Positions 33,458-42,521 of a DNA stretch of 64,000 nt are shown in pieces. Position numbers and translations under genes: made by a program. Every line of letters begins with the position of its first letter. Position 1 is the first letter of the stretch. Source of the DNA: Rhizobium sp. Leaf453 (GTDB lineage Bacteria; Pseudomonadota; Alphaproteobacteria; Rhizobiales; Rhizobiaceae); the NCBI RefSeq assembly GCF_001425605.1, contig NZ_LMRG01000006.1:183209-247208 (forward strand). The letters are read 5' to 3'. The notes under the pieces are model-generated. The model saw only the letters and a program-made list of their open reading frames with translations. It was not told the origin of the DNA and made no database searches.

Positions 33458-33613
33458 CACCTAAGCGTTTTCAAACTTTCAGGGTCAACGGTACCGCTTC
33501 CAGCGCGACACTCTTTCCCCACCATATGTTTTGTTGGTGGTGGGCACTTGCCTGATCCATTGTTCCATAGGATGACAAATGATCTTGGCGCGTACCAACG
33601 TAAACAAGGTTCC

Positions 33614-34045
33614 ATGATGGATTTCGGTTTCGAAATAGTAGCAATTTCCAAACAGCGTAAAGGGTATCGTGTTGTCACCGATACGAGCGGAAAGCTGAGA
33701 GTGACCTTTGCACACGACCGGTTTTTTTTGTTCGAAGAGATACTCATCGTCGAATTCGCTCTCTATTGTTTCGACTGGCAATGCGAATATGGACGCGACC
33801 CAACGGCGAGCTTCTACTATGCGTCAATGGACGAAGAGGAGGAGCCGCTGCTGGCGTTCACTTTGCAGCTCGATGGATTGTGGACGGCTGAGTCTGGCTG
33901 GGCGGAATTCACTAATCCTGGCATTTCGAATGAAGAGCTTTCGAAGGCCGTGTCGGATTTTTTGCTAAATTTTGAGAGCTTCACAAAGTCAGCTTTTGGG
34001 TTCGGCATGAAGAGTCTCGCCTCCGAACTCAAGCGTTCCCTCTGA
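33614..34045 (+). CDS. Immunity-like protein (DUF7878-like)
   Basis: The 143-aa acidic protein begins MMDFGFEIVAISKQRKG and has FHxR-type beta strands (VTFAHDRFFLFEEIL), FALYCFDWQCEYG, and YYASMDEEEEPLLAFTLQ. The pattern of aromatic and acidic residues resembles DUF7878, seen among polymorphic-toxin immunity proteins. Its neighbour Imm26 supports that reading. No toxin gene is adjacent. Confidence 0.5.
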   Translation: MMDFGFEIVAISKQRKGYRVVTDTSGKLRVTFAHDRFFLFEEILIVEFALYCFDWQCEYGRDPTASFYYASMDEEEEPLLAFTLQLDGLWTAESGWAEFTNPGISNEELSKAVSDFLLNFESFTKSAFGFGMKSLASELKRSL

Positions 34046-34059
34046 TCTTGAGCAGGCGC

Positions 34060-34230
34060 CGGCATGTAGGTGATGCCGTTGACAAAGACTTTGTCGGGCG
34101 GAGTGTAGCTTGCGTCCATATCCCAACCGGTGATGAACGCAGGTGGCTGCAAACTATCTGCGGGTGGAATGGCCGCAATTGGGCTCAAAGCGATCACTCG
34201 CCTTCCAAGTTTAAGAGCGTGACAACCAAG
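34060..34230 (-). other. Coding-like fragment of a structural or tail protein
   Basis: The minus strand reads AFITGWDMDASYTPPDKVFV and NGITYMPAPAQ in a frame without a sensible start or end. The composition is that of phage structural proteins, so I take it as a leftover piece. Confidence 0.28.
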
Positions 34231-34657
34231 AACTGAAACTCTTTGGTACTTCCGAAACGCCGACTTTAAGGACCGGAGGCTCGCGCGTCGCGATGTACCA
34301 ATGATCGGAACTTCGCCAAACAATCTCCCTGAAACTTACTGTGAGTCTTCCGATTGCATGCCAATACGTCATTAGAATATCCGGCGAGTCCATTTCCTTT
34401 GGCCGATATGAAAACGGAACTCCGCTGGCATTCAGTTGACTCAGCTTCGAAAATAAATCGTCATTTTCCCATAGCTCCCCTTCATCAATGAATGCGATTT
34501 CATTCCCAAATTCGTGACCGCTTGCTATTCGCCTTCCGCCGCATAGAACGATTAGCCCTTGTGACTCCTTCGATAAATGAGAGACATATGGCGGAGGAGG
34601 TTCGCCAGGTTTCCCAAACTCAATCGCCAAAGATGGCGTTTGTTTCGTGTCGTTCAT
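34211..34657 (-). CDS. Hypothetical protein, 148 aa
   Basis: The product begins MNDTKQTPSLAIEFGKPGEP and includes GLIVLCGGRRIASGHEFG and VPFSYRPKEMDSPD. The sequence is protein-like and GC content moderate. It lies inside the repeat-bounded island on the opposite strand to the immunity-like genes. The family is unknown. Confidence 0.5.
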   Translation of the reverse strand: MNDTKQTPSLAIEFGKPGEPPPPYVSHLSKESQGLIVLCGGRRIASGHEFGNEIAFIDEGELWENDDLFSKLSQLNASGVPFSYRPKEMDSPDILMTYWHAIGRLTVSFREIVWRSSDHWYIATREPPVLKVGVSEVPKSFSSWLSRS

Positions 34658-34955
34658 CTGTAAAAATCAATCTGCGGCAATTCAAGATTTTATTACATGG
34701 CCTTATCGACCGCAATTGGGCGCTAAACGGTCATAAACGATTTCATTTCCATTTGATGGTGGGGTGTTGGTGCTGGTGGCAGGAGAAAACCCGCCGAATC
34801 TTTTGAAGCCCAAAGTGGTCCGCTCGCCGAGTCTTTCCTCCTGCTTGGCTAAACGCGTCGAAGCGTAGACCAAACGGTGCAATTTTATGCAGCGCACCAA
34901 CCAGAAAGTAGTAGATCGTGTCCGAGGGTTTCGACGCCATTTTTGGGATCAGCAA

Positions 34956-35345
34956 ATGAATGAAGAAATAAAACAATCCGAAGGGCGAGCCCTTTTGATA
35001 TATTTTTTGGAGTTTCTGGCCGAGAGCGATAAAACGCTCGAGACATACAAGTATGGCGAAAATGGCGACAGCGCCTTGTTCATAGACTACGATCTGGTGA
35101 TTAAATATCTGATTGGCATTCTCCACATTGAAGACATCCCAGCGTGTGTGGGAAAAATCATCACAAAGAATGAAGCCCCAGAGCTCAAGGATTTGGCGAC
35201 CTCACTGCGCGCCACGCTTGAAGAGGACTATCCCGACGAACTGACTGCCCACTACGTACAAACCCCACGCTGGCAGAACGTAGTTCGGAACGCGAATATT
35301 CTGCTGGAATCAGTCAAAAAAAGCGACGTTTATCTGGACCAGTGA
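34956..35345 (+). CDS. Hypothetical protein, immunity-like context
   Basis: The 129-aa, mostly helical, acidic product begins MNEEIKQSEGRALLIYFLEF and contains ENGDSALFIDYDLVIKYLIG and LEEDYPDELTAHYVQTP. It sits between the DUF7878-like and Imm26-like genes. Size and acidity fit immunity proteins but I do not recognise the family. Confidence 0.5.
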   Translation: MNEEIKQSEGRALLIYFLEFLAESDKTLETYKYGENGDSALFIDYDLVIKYLIGILHIEDIPACVGKIITKNEAPELKDLATSLRATLEEDYPDELTAHYVQTPRWQNVVRNANILLESVKKSDVYLDQ

Positions 35346-35457
35346 GCCCGTGAAATGAATATGCGTTCGCTCGATTTTGGGGTGGTGGGACTACCAATTG
35401 GCACATTGCGGAGTTCTCGGGATTCGCTAAACATCACGCCTGAAGAGAGAGGGTGAA

Positions 35458-35931
35458 ATGATCAGGGGTCGGAAGCAGAAACCAGGGGACATTGTCAGGA
35501 TCGATATTGGGAACAACAGGCACTTCCATGCCGTCGCCTTGACGCATCCGCTCTTCGCGTTTCTCGATGAAGAGCTTGAGGCTGAAGAGTTAGTCGACAA
35601 TCTGCGAGGTCGAGCCGTGATTTTCAAACTTTGGGTAATCGACAACGCTGTAAAGTCTGGGCGATGGCCCGTCGTTGGCAAACTTGACCCGGCCACAGTG
35701 TCTGCGTTGGATGGAGCGACGTTTTTTAGACAAGACCTGATTTCAGGGAAAATAACTGCGTGTGACACTATCACAAATAGCGAGTCGCCGCTTAGCTTCG
35801 AGGAGGCTGATCGCTTAGAATGCGCTGCTGTTTGGAGCCCCGAGCATGTCGAGGACAGACTTCGTGATCATCTGGACGGAATCCCAAACCAGTGGTGGGC
35901 ATCCATGCGGCCCCGAAAACCGATACTTTGA
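35458..35931 (+). CDS. Imm26-family immunity protein
   Basis: The 157-aa protein has the Imm26 layout: KPGDIVRIDIGNNRHFHAVA followed by LTHPLFAFLDEELEAEEL, then FKLWVIDNAVKSGRWPVVG. Imm26 proteins neutralise nuclease-type polymorphic toxins. No toxin gene is adjacent, so it may be an orphan immunity gene. Its end is immediately followed by GATGGTGGGG and repeat B. Confidence 0.65.
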   Translation: MIRGRKQKPGDIVRIDIGNNRHFHAVALTHPLFAFLDEELEAEELVDNLRGRAVIFKLWVIDNAVKSGRWPVVGKLDPATVSALDGATFFRQDLISGKITACDTITNSESPLSFEEADRLECAAVWSPEHVEDRLRDHLDGIPNQWWASMRPRKPIL

Positions 35932-35936
35932 TGGTG

Positions 35937-36040
35937 GGGTGGTGGCGGGAGGTGTTAAGCTGCAAAAGCGGCTTCGTCAGAACCGTCAGCCCTAGGTTAC
36001 CTGGTACCCTAATGAAGCAGGTGCTTCATTTACCGCCGAA
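35937..36040. repeat. Repeat B, right copy of the island-flanking repeat
   Basis: Direct partner of the segment at 33160-33262. The best conserved part is 35993-36039 (TAGGTTACCTGGTACCCTAA then TGAAGCAG-TGCTTCATTTAC), with one difference. It begins right after the Imm26 stop. Confidence 0.7.
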
Positions 36041-36095
36041 GTCTGGTTACCAAATAGCGATCGCTCGCGCAACTATAAGATGGTGGGGAGCGGGG

Positions 36096-37414
36096 TTAAG
36101 CGGCGATCCGTGCATGCTGGCTTGGCGTCAGCACCTCGATAAGCCCTGCGTCCCGCTTGGATGCGATATAGTTCATCATCGTTGTGAACTCAGCCGTCGC
36201 GGTGATCGTGCTTGAAGACGCCGTTGTGGCGATCGTGTGACCGTACAGCACGAGCGTATAGCCGGCAAGAATGGCGTCATCGACCCACGCCTGCACTTGG
36301 GCGGCGGTCTTCTGGCCGATATCAAGCGCGCCGACGAGCAGCGGGTTCGGCTTGCCGAGCGAGGTGATCGGGAAATAGTTCGCCCCGGTGGAACGTGCCC
36401 ACTTGACGCCTTTTTCCAGCAAGGTCGCATCTGTTGCGAGAGACCTGGAATTCAGAGGATATGCGAACAGGTCCCGACCATCGGTTAAATTGAGGCCTTC
36501 CAAGATGCCCTCTGCCTCGTCGAAATCGGCCGGCAGGTCGCCGGGGTTCGTCAGATAGTTTGTATGCTCCATCCCCTGGCTGACAATATCCCATCCAGCG
36601 CTCTGGAAGGTCGCCAGTTTGGCGGAGTTCGCCGCTGCAGAGTCACCATCGCCGGCGATGTATCCGCGCAAGTTGAGGCTCTGGCAAAGCGGCAGGACGA
36701 TGCTTTCATGCGAGGCATCACCAAATCCGTCGAAGCCGAAAATGACCGCAGGACGCGACCGGCCGTTGAATGCCACCGCGTCGATATAGATGTACCGTTC
36801 CGCGAGCGGCGTGGCGGCGCTGATCGACCAATCGAACTCGAATTCGGTGATGGCATTGAAATCCATCGTGCCGGCCGCCAGCGTGGGCGCCAGACCGTTC
36901 GGCGCGCTGTTCGTAAAGAGCTTGCCGTCCTTATGCCAGTAGAGCGGGCACCAGTAGCCGGAGACTGGTGCTTGTCAGGTGCGAACACCTGCTGGTAGCG
37001 GTTCGCCGGAGCGGATGTTGGCGGGTTGGCCGTGGCACCAGAGCAGACGCGGGAATAAATCGTGTGCCCGCCGGCAGTGACGACGGGAAGCCAGACCCAC
37101 AATTCTAACGGCCCGGTCAGCGCGGTTGCCTGTGCCAGCGCGCGGCGAAAGGTCTTGTAGAACGAAACGCCCTCGGCTGTTGCTGCAGATGCATCTATCT
37201 TGAGCGTAGAAATGCCGGGCCGACGCGTGAAACCGCTGTCGATGGTCATCACGCCGCCCGTTGGCGAGGTATCGCCCGCGCGCCATTGGTTCGCCCCGTT
37301 GACGCCGGTACCGGGCTCCGCAACGATCGTCGATGGCGTGATCCACGGCACCCCCGCTCCCGCCATTGGGGCAGCACTGCCGAGGTTGAGGCCAAATCCG
37401 AGATAACCAACCAT
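36096..37414 (-). pseudogene. Phage-tail-like protein with polysaccharide deacetylase domain, frameshifted
   Basis: The N-terminal frame (MVGYLGFGLNLGSAAPMAGA, GTGVNGANQWRAGDTSPTGG, LWVWLPVVTAGGHTIYS) continues to about 36980. Homologous sequence (YWCPLYWHKDGKLFTNSAPN, then a deacetylase-like domain with VIFGFDGFGDASHESI and TNYLTNPGDL) is in another frame. A single indel joins them into one gene of about 440 codons. It is the last gene of a minus-strand tail/lysis block. Confidence 0.6.
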
Positions 37415-37469
37415 GTCAGTTCCCTCCCGTCATGCTGGTAAGGCGCTGGCGCTCGATCCGATCAAGCCG

Positions 37470-38034
37470 CTATCTCAGGTCGAGGTTGATGTCGCGCTGG
37501 CCGTAGACGCTGCCTGCCGTCTGCTTCAGTTCTTCGGTCTGGCGCTGGAGACTGGCGTCGGTGGCCGTGTAGCTCTGCCAGACACGTTCATGTTCGGCGC
37601 GCGGGACCATATCGCTGCGCAGATCCTTGATTGCGCCTTCGGTTCGCTGCCTGTCTTCGGCACCCCGAGCAGTTCGCCATTCCATTTCCTTCTGCGTCAC
37701 CATTCGGTCAGTGATGGAGGCCAGCGCTGCCTTGGTGTCCGATACTTGCGCTTGTTGGCTGTTCTCCAGACGGCCAATGCCAGCCCATACAGGCGCGTAG
37801 GCGATCCCGCCGATGGTGGTGACATAGGCAAGCATCGCGACCGCGATGGAGACAATCAGTCACCCAAGGCGTTCGCTGTCGCTCGTCCAGTTTGGCGACG
37901 AACGATGCGAACTGGTTCGCCAGTCCCTGAACCGATGTTTCGATGCCGGACACCCGCTGGGACAGAGCCGCGAACCGGGCGTTATCGCTGTAGTGGTTGC
38001 CGTTGTTGGACATGTCTTGAGACTCATTCGCCAT
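37470..38034 (-). pseudogene. Phage-type membrane protein, frameshifted
   Basis: Start MANESQDMSNNGNHYSDNAR and a coiled stretch (LSQRVSGIETSVQGLANQF) are in one frame. LIVSIAVAMLAYVTTIGG (membrane helix) and a long charged coiled coil (KDLRSDMVPRAEHERVWQ) are in another. One base is lost near 37862. The architecture resembles Rz-like or holin-associated phage proteins. Confidence 0.5.
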
Positions 38035-38078
38035 TTGGAGGGCATGCCTTCCGATGCGGAGGCGATGCTATGCGAAGA

Positions 38079-38426
38079 TCAGCGGTGTTCGGCTGGAACT
38101 GGAATGTCGGGGATGCCTTCAGGTGTCTTGACCGTGGCGCTCACGGCCGGGGGCAGAACCTTGTCGATTTCCTTCGCCAGTTTGGCGGCACGGTCGGAAC
38201 TTGACTTGGTACGGGCCGCGTAGATTGGCACGATGATGGCAATGAGGCCGAAGACGGCGCCGACGATCTCTGGGACCGTGCGGGAACGCACGTCCACCTG
38301 CGCCGGCGTGAGCACCTGCGGGCCGCCAAGCAGCATCACCAGCGAACTGAAAATCACCAGGACGTATCGCAGGATCGTGCCGCTGGCGGTTGCCGTGGTC
38401 AGGGGAGTGAGAAGCTTTTCGAGCAT
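38079..38426 (-). CDS. Holin-like membrane protein
   Basis: The 115-aa product begins MLEKLLTPLTTATASGTILR and has two hydrophobic segments (YVLVIFSSLVMLLGG and IVGAVFGLIAIIVPIYAA) and a charged tail. Position between the endolysin remnant and another membrane gene fits a holin. The ATG is preferred to the longer frame since GGAACTCCC precedes it. Confidence 0.5.
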   Translation of the reverse strand: MLEKLLTPLTTATASGTILRYVLVIFSSLVMLLGGPQVLTPAQVDVRSRTVPEIVGAVFGLIAIIVPIYAARTKSSSDRAAKLAKEIDKVLPPAVSATVKTPEGIPDIPVPAEHR

Positions 38427-38514
38427 GGGAGTTCCTTTCAGGCTTGGTGCCAGAATTTGCAGTTGATTTTCAGGGAAACATCGGGTGAATTTGCGCTCAC
38501 ACAGGCCTGGCATA

Positions 38515-38760
38515 ATGAGCTTTGATGCGATGCAGACGCGACCACATCGGTTTCGACTGAGTGTATTTCAGAACGGCGTTCCGTCTCGGGCTCCGGAAAT
38601 CCTCACTCGATCTCAGTTGATAGACGCCCTTCTCCACGCATCGATGCATGATGATGCAAGGGTGAACTTTGTTGTCTCGACTGTTGATGAATTGGGATCG
38701 TGCGAGATGATCAATGGTCCTGAACATCCCAAGTATCTGATCGAGCGAGTGTCGATTTAA
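38515..38760 (+). CDS. 81-aa hypothetical protein
   Basis: The product begins MSFDAMQTRPHRFRLSVFQN and ends PEHPKYLIERVSI. It sits opposite to, and ends against, the endolysin remnant. The protein-like sequence suggests a small accessory gene within the phage block. Start and function are uncertain. Confidence 0.4.
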   Translation: MSFDAMQTRPHRFRLSVFQNGVPSRAPEILTRSQLIDALLHASMHDDARVNFVVSTVDELGSCEMINGPEHPKYLIERVSI

Positions 38761-39498
38761 GCGGCGGCCTTCGCTTCGAAGATTGCCCGCAGGCGTGACA
38801 CGGTCGCTGTATCGAACTCACCACTTTCTGGAAGCCCGGAGGCAAGCTGGAAGGCTCTCACTGCCGCGCGGGTCTTCTTGCCAATAATGCCGTCGATCAG
38901 TCCCAGCACATAGCCGCCACACGTCAACAGGCGCTGCAGGTAAGCCGTGCGGGTGTCGGGGCCTTCGAGGACAGGCGCGCTCTGCGGCTCCAGCACGAGG
39001 AGCTTCCATGTGCCCTTGATTTCCGCGACTGGCAGACCGCGCTCCGCTGCCCAAGGGATGGACGTCGAAACACGGGCACGCCTTCATGTATTCGAAGGGC
39101 TCTATGATGCCGTTGCCGTTCTTGTCGGGGGACAGGTCGCGGTGACCACACCACTCGATCTCGGGGAAATCGACCGTCAATTCGCGCATGCGCTTTTCAA
39201 GCGTGGTGAGCTGCGCATCCTTGATCGTGTTGAAGTCCGGTCGACCAGTCGCGGTAATTCCGCGGACCATCGACAGGCCATAGGAGATCGAGTTGAAGCC
39301 AGCGACATGGGCCCCGATCGCCATCTTGCCACGACCCATTTCGGGCCGTCCGTCCGGGTTGATGATCTCGTTATAGCCAATATCCGACCAGCCCTGAGTC
39401 TTGTGGATTGCCCTGATGCCGGCTGCGGCTTTGTCCCAGCCCGGAGGCGTGGCAGTGACGTGCACGACCCCAAGCGTGGTGCGCTTGCGATTTGCCAT
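38757..39498 (-). pseudogene. Endolysin (amidase_2 plus PG-binding domain), frameshifted
   Basis: The N-terminal N-acetylmuramoyl-L-alanine amidase part is clear: LGVVHVTATPPGWDKAAAG, GYNEIINPDGRPEMGRG and EIEWCGHRDLSPDKNGNG. After CPCFDVHP the frame breaks because of one extra T near 39053. The continuation WAAERGLPVAEIKGTWKL and a C-terminal PG-binding domain (LIDGIIGKKTRAAVRAFQ) are in a second frame. Confidence 0.7.
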
Positions 39499-39686
39499 GG
39501 TGATGTCCTTGATGGTTTGGAACTATTTGATCGTTGGCAGGTTGAGGATCCGCTGAACTGATCGGATCCAAGCCTCAGGACAGCGAGAGACCTGGTCTTG
39601 CTCCCAAAGCGATCAGGTCTCGATTGTCCCAAGCCCACTTGACGTTTGCTTATTCCGCTCCACCTTGTCGGCAATAGGGGAATGGC

Positions 39687-39800
39687 ATGATTTATGATTG
39701 GGATGGCTGGCGTAGCCGCGTTGTGAAAGCTGTTGGTGCCGCCACCGGGGCCGCGCTGACACTGATAATTTTGGCCTTGCCGCTGCTGATACTTCTATAG
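39687..39800 (+). CDS. 37-aa membrane peptide of the YDW type
   Basis: It begins MIYDWDGWRSRVVKAVGAA and ends in a hydrophobic helix closing LALPLLILL. AGGGGA lies about 5 bases upstream. It shares its plan with the peptide at 28205-28324. Function unknown; membrane location is likely. Confidence 0.5.
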   Translation: MIYDWDGWRSRVVKAVGAATGAALTLIILALPLLILL

Positions 39801-40127
39801 GGAAGGATTTGGCGTCAGCAGACCGCGCGATTAGCCACAATGATGTCTTTGAGTCGCCCGAGGACCGTGGTCTTAGTAATGCGTTGCCGGCCAGTCACCG
39901 GATTTGATGGGCTGCTTGAAGGCGATAAGTCGCTCTTGCACGATCGCGCGGCCGATGCTCCTGTAGCCACGGCAGGTGCTTTTCAAACTCTGCCTTCCGT
40001 TTGCGAGTGGCCGGAAGGTTGCCTCTTGCACGATCCTTTGGCTATATATATAGGATCCTATCGAGGCCGTTTACACTCGGACGTCGCGGTATCTGCCTGC
40101 GGAGTTCATACTTTGAAGGAGATTGAA
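39801..40127. other. Gene-free interval upstream of cytochrome P460
   Basis: No gene is supported. An AT-rich TATATATATAGG block and AGGATCCT palindrome near 40055 could be part of a promoter for the P460 gene. Confidence 0.35.
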
Positions 40128-40649
40128 TTGAGGAAATTGTTGGCGACATGTTCGGTCGTTTCAGCCGCTTTGGCGCTCACGATATACGCTTCCATCGGCA
40201 GCGCTGGAGAAAATGTTTCACCCGTGTACGGCGTTGGTCTTCCGGAGGGTTATCGGGATTGGCGCGTGATAACCGTCGCGCACGAGGCAGGCCAAAACAA
40301 CGACATCCGTGCGGTTATCGGCAACGACATCGCCTATGAAGCGTCTCGCGCCGGTACGCTTCCCTTCCCAGACGGAGCGATCATCGTCAGACTTGCTTAC
40401 GAATTCAAATCGTCTCCACGTAATGATGCCGTCTTCCCGGCACCACAGTCTTTCGTCGCTGGCAACCCGACAAACGTTCAGATCAGCGTCAAGGATTCGA
40501 AAAAGTACGCTGACACGGGCGGCTGGGGTTATGGGCAGTTTGAGAACGGGATTGCCAACCCGAGCGTCCCGTTGACGACTTCTTGTTTCGCCTGTCATCA
40601 GAAATTAGATCGGTCGAACGATTTCGTGTTCAGCCATTACTCGCCGTGA
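40128..40649 (+). CDS. Cytochrome P460 family protein
   Basis: The 173-aa exported haem protein starts at TTG 40128 (AAGGAG six bases upstream), with a signal peptide (LLATCSVVSAALALTIYAS). The mature part contains LPEGYRDWRVITVAHE and a C-terminal haem-binding SCFACHQ. Cytochromes P460 oxidise hydroxylamine-like substrates or act in nitrosative defence; the substrate here is unknown. It is followed by a cupin gene. Confidence 0.8.
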   Translation: MRKLLATCSVVSAALALTIYASIGSAGENVSPVYGVGLPEGYRDWRVITVAHEAGQNNDIRAVIGNDIAYEASRAGTLPFPDGAIIVRLAYEFKSSPRNDAVFPAPQSFVAGNPTNVQISVKDSKKYADTGGWGYGQFENGIANPSVPLTTSCFACHQKLDRSNDFVFSHYSP

Positions 40650-40940
40650 CGCCCAAAGCCGACTTGGCAGCAGACAGAATGCTCGGCAAGACGAGAGCCC
40701 TGAGGCAAAGTGCAGCGACCAAAATCCAAAGCTATGGAACACGGTCATCCGAGTGCAACCGGATCGAGATCGCCGCCATCCCCGCCTCGGCACTAAACAT
40801 ACGGCGTCTACACTGGGTTACAATGCGGGCCTTAACGGACACACCCTGAATACATGGATGCAGCTATATGACCGTGCTGATGAAGAACAAACATCGGTAG
40901 GGCAGAACCCCAAATCTATACAAAGCAAAGGATAAACGTC

Positions 40941-41342
40941 ATGAAGCTCATCAAGTCCGTCGCAGGCGCACTCATGATCGCAGGGGCCACCTTCATTGCG
41001 TCGGTGCAGGCGCAGCAGAACAGTCCGCTGAAGCGCACCGATCTTGTACAAAACGAGATAAGCACCCCTGGTCTTCAGGCCGTTCAGGCCCGCGTTGACT
41101 TCGCACCGGGTGCCGTGTCCATTAAACACTCGCATCCAGGGGAAGAAGTGGCCTATGTCCTGAAGGGCTCAATCGAGTATCAGCTCGAAGGCAGAGAGCC
41201 TGTGACGCTGAAAACCGGTGAAGCGTTGTTCATTCCAGCAGGCGTTGCGCATGTGGCTAAAAATGTAGGCGATGGCGAGGCGTCGGAGCTGGCGACTTAT
41301 GTCGTAAAAAAAGACGAAACGCTTGTCATTCCCGAAAAGTGA
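40941..41342 (+). CDS. Secreted cupin-domain protein
   Basis: The 133-aa product has a signal peptide ending near VQAQ and a single cupin fold. Metal motif 1 is KHSHPGEEVAYVLKG and motif 2 lies around ALFIPAGVAHVAKN. Small periplasmic cupins of this type are common in rhizobia and may be metal-dependent oxygenases or binding proteins. Confidence 0.85.
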   Translation: MKLIKSVAGALMIAGATFIASVQAQQNSPLKRTDLVQNEISTPGLQAVQARVDFAPGAVSIKHSHPGEEVAYVLKGSIEYQLEGREPVTLKTGEALFIPAGVAHVAKNVGDGEASELATYVVKKDETLVIPEK

Positions 41343-41636
41343 CGCACGTGCCGTTGCTCGCATCATGTCAACTCGTGCCAAACGGGTGACACCAGAGCCC
41401 AGATCCACATGCCCTGGAAAAGGAAGCATGATGAAGCGGCGACGATCAGGCGTGGCCGCTCTCGCTGATTGGACGAACTGTTCGCCTTCGCCTTCTCCTT
41501 GCGTGCCCCTCTCACCGTTCTTCTCCCCGGGCTGCGTTAACTCATCTGCATAGACGCTCTACGATTGGTTTGAGAGACGGAGGATGATTATGCGCGGAGC
41601 AAGATGCAGGAATGCCGAATTACATAGGGACCTATA

Positions 41637-42458
41637 ATGTCGACATTTCTGACTACAGACGGCACTCACCTTTTTTACAAGGACTGGGGCACTGGCCAGC
41701 CTATCCTGTTTGCTCATGGATGGCCGCTCTCCTCGGACGCCTGGGATCAGCAGATGCTGTTCTTCAGTCAGAATGGTTTTCGCGTCATCGCACATGACCG
41801 CCGTAGCCACGGCCGCTCGGATCAGACCTTCAACGGCAATCATATGAACCAGTATGCCGACGATCTGGCCGAACTAATCCAGGCGCTCGACCTCTCAAAC
41901 CTGATCCTGGTTGGCCATTCCACCGGCGGCGGGGAGGTCTCGCATTATATCGGTCGTCACGGCACGGCTCGGGTCGCCAAGGTAGTTCTGGTGGGCGCAG
42001 TTCCGCCGCTGATGCTGAAGACCGTCGATAATCCACATGGCACGCCCATGGAGGTGTTCGACAATATCCGTGAGAACACAGCCAAGAACCGCTCGCAGTT
42101 CTTCTTCGAACTGACGGTGCCCTTCTACGGCTTCAACCGGGATGGTTTCAGCAGCAATGACGGTCTGAGGGAGAATTTCCGGCGCATTGGCCTGCAGGGC
42201 GGCATCAAAGGCCAGTATGATTGCATCCGAGAGTTTTCCGAAGTGGATTACACCGAGGATCTGAAGAGCATCGACCGCCCGACCCTGATCATCCACGGCG
42301 ATGACGATCAGATCGTGCCGATCGGGGCTTCTGCCCATCTGGCCGTTGAGCTCGTGGCCGATGCCACGCTCAAGATCTATTCGGGCGGCTCTCACGGACT
42401 GGCAGAGACCGAGGCTGACCGTTTCAACGCTGACGTGCTCGCCTTCATTCGCGGCTGA
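41637..42458 (+). CDS. Alpha/beta hydrolase (non-haem haloperoxidase type)
   Basis: The 273-aa cytoplasmic hydrolase has the oxyanion HGWPLSSD, nucleophile GHSTGG, acid in IIHGDDDQIV and the catalytic His in SGGSHGLAETE. These match the cofactor-free chloroperoxidase/esterase family. It precedes a second hydrolase by 60 bases, so the two are likely co-transcribed. Confidence 0.9.
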   Translation: MSTFLTTDGTHLFYKDWGTGQPILFAHGWPLSSDAWDQQMLFFSQNGFRVIAHDRRSHGRSDQTFNGNHMNQYADDLAELIQALDLSNLILVGHSTGGGEVSHYIGRHGTARVAKVVLVGAVPPLMLKTVDNPHGTPMEVFDNIRENTAKNRSQFFFELTVPFYGFNRDGFSSNDGLRENFRRIGLQGGIKGQYDCIREFSEVDYTEDLKSIDRPTLIIHGDDDQIVPIGASAHLAVELVADATLKIYSGGSHGLAETEADRFNADVLAFIRG

Positions 42459-42521
42459 ACTCCCGCGACTTCCAAACCACAAGCCCATTCGACATCCCCT
42501 ACTCAAGAAAAAGGAACTATC

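Noticed and set aside
34743-35126. Minus-strand 127-aa frame overlapping the plus-strand 129-aa gene
   Set aside because: The plus-strand product has better composition and context; both cannot be equally likely.
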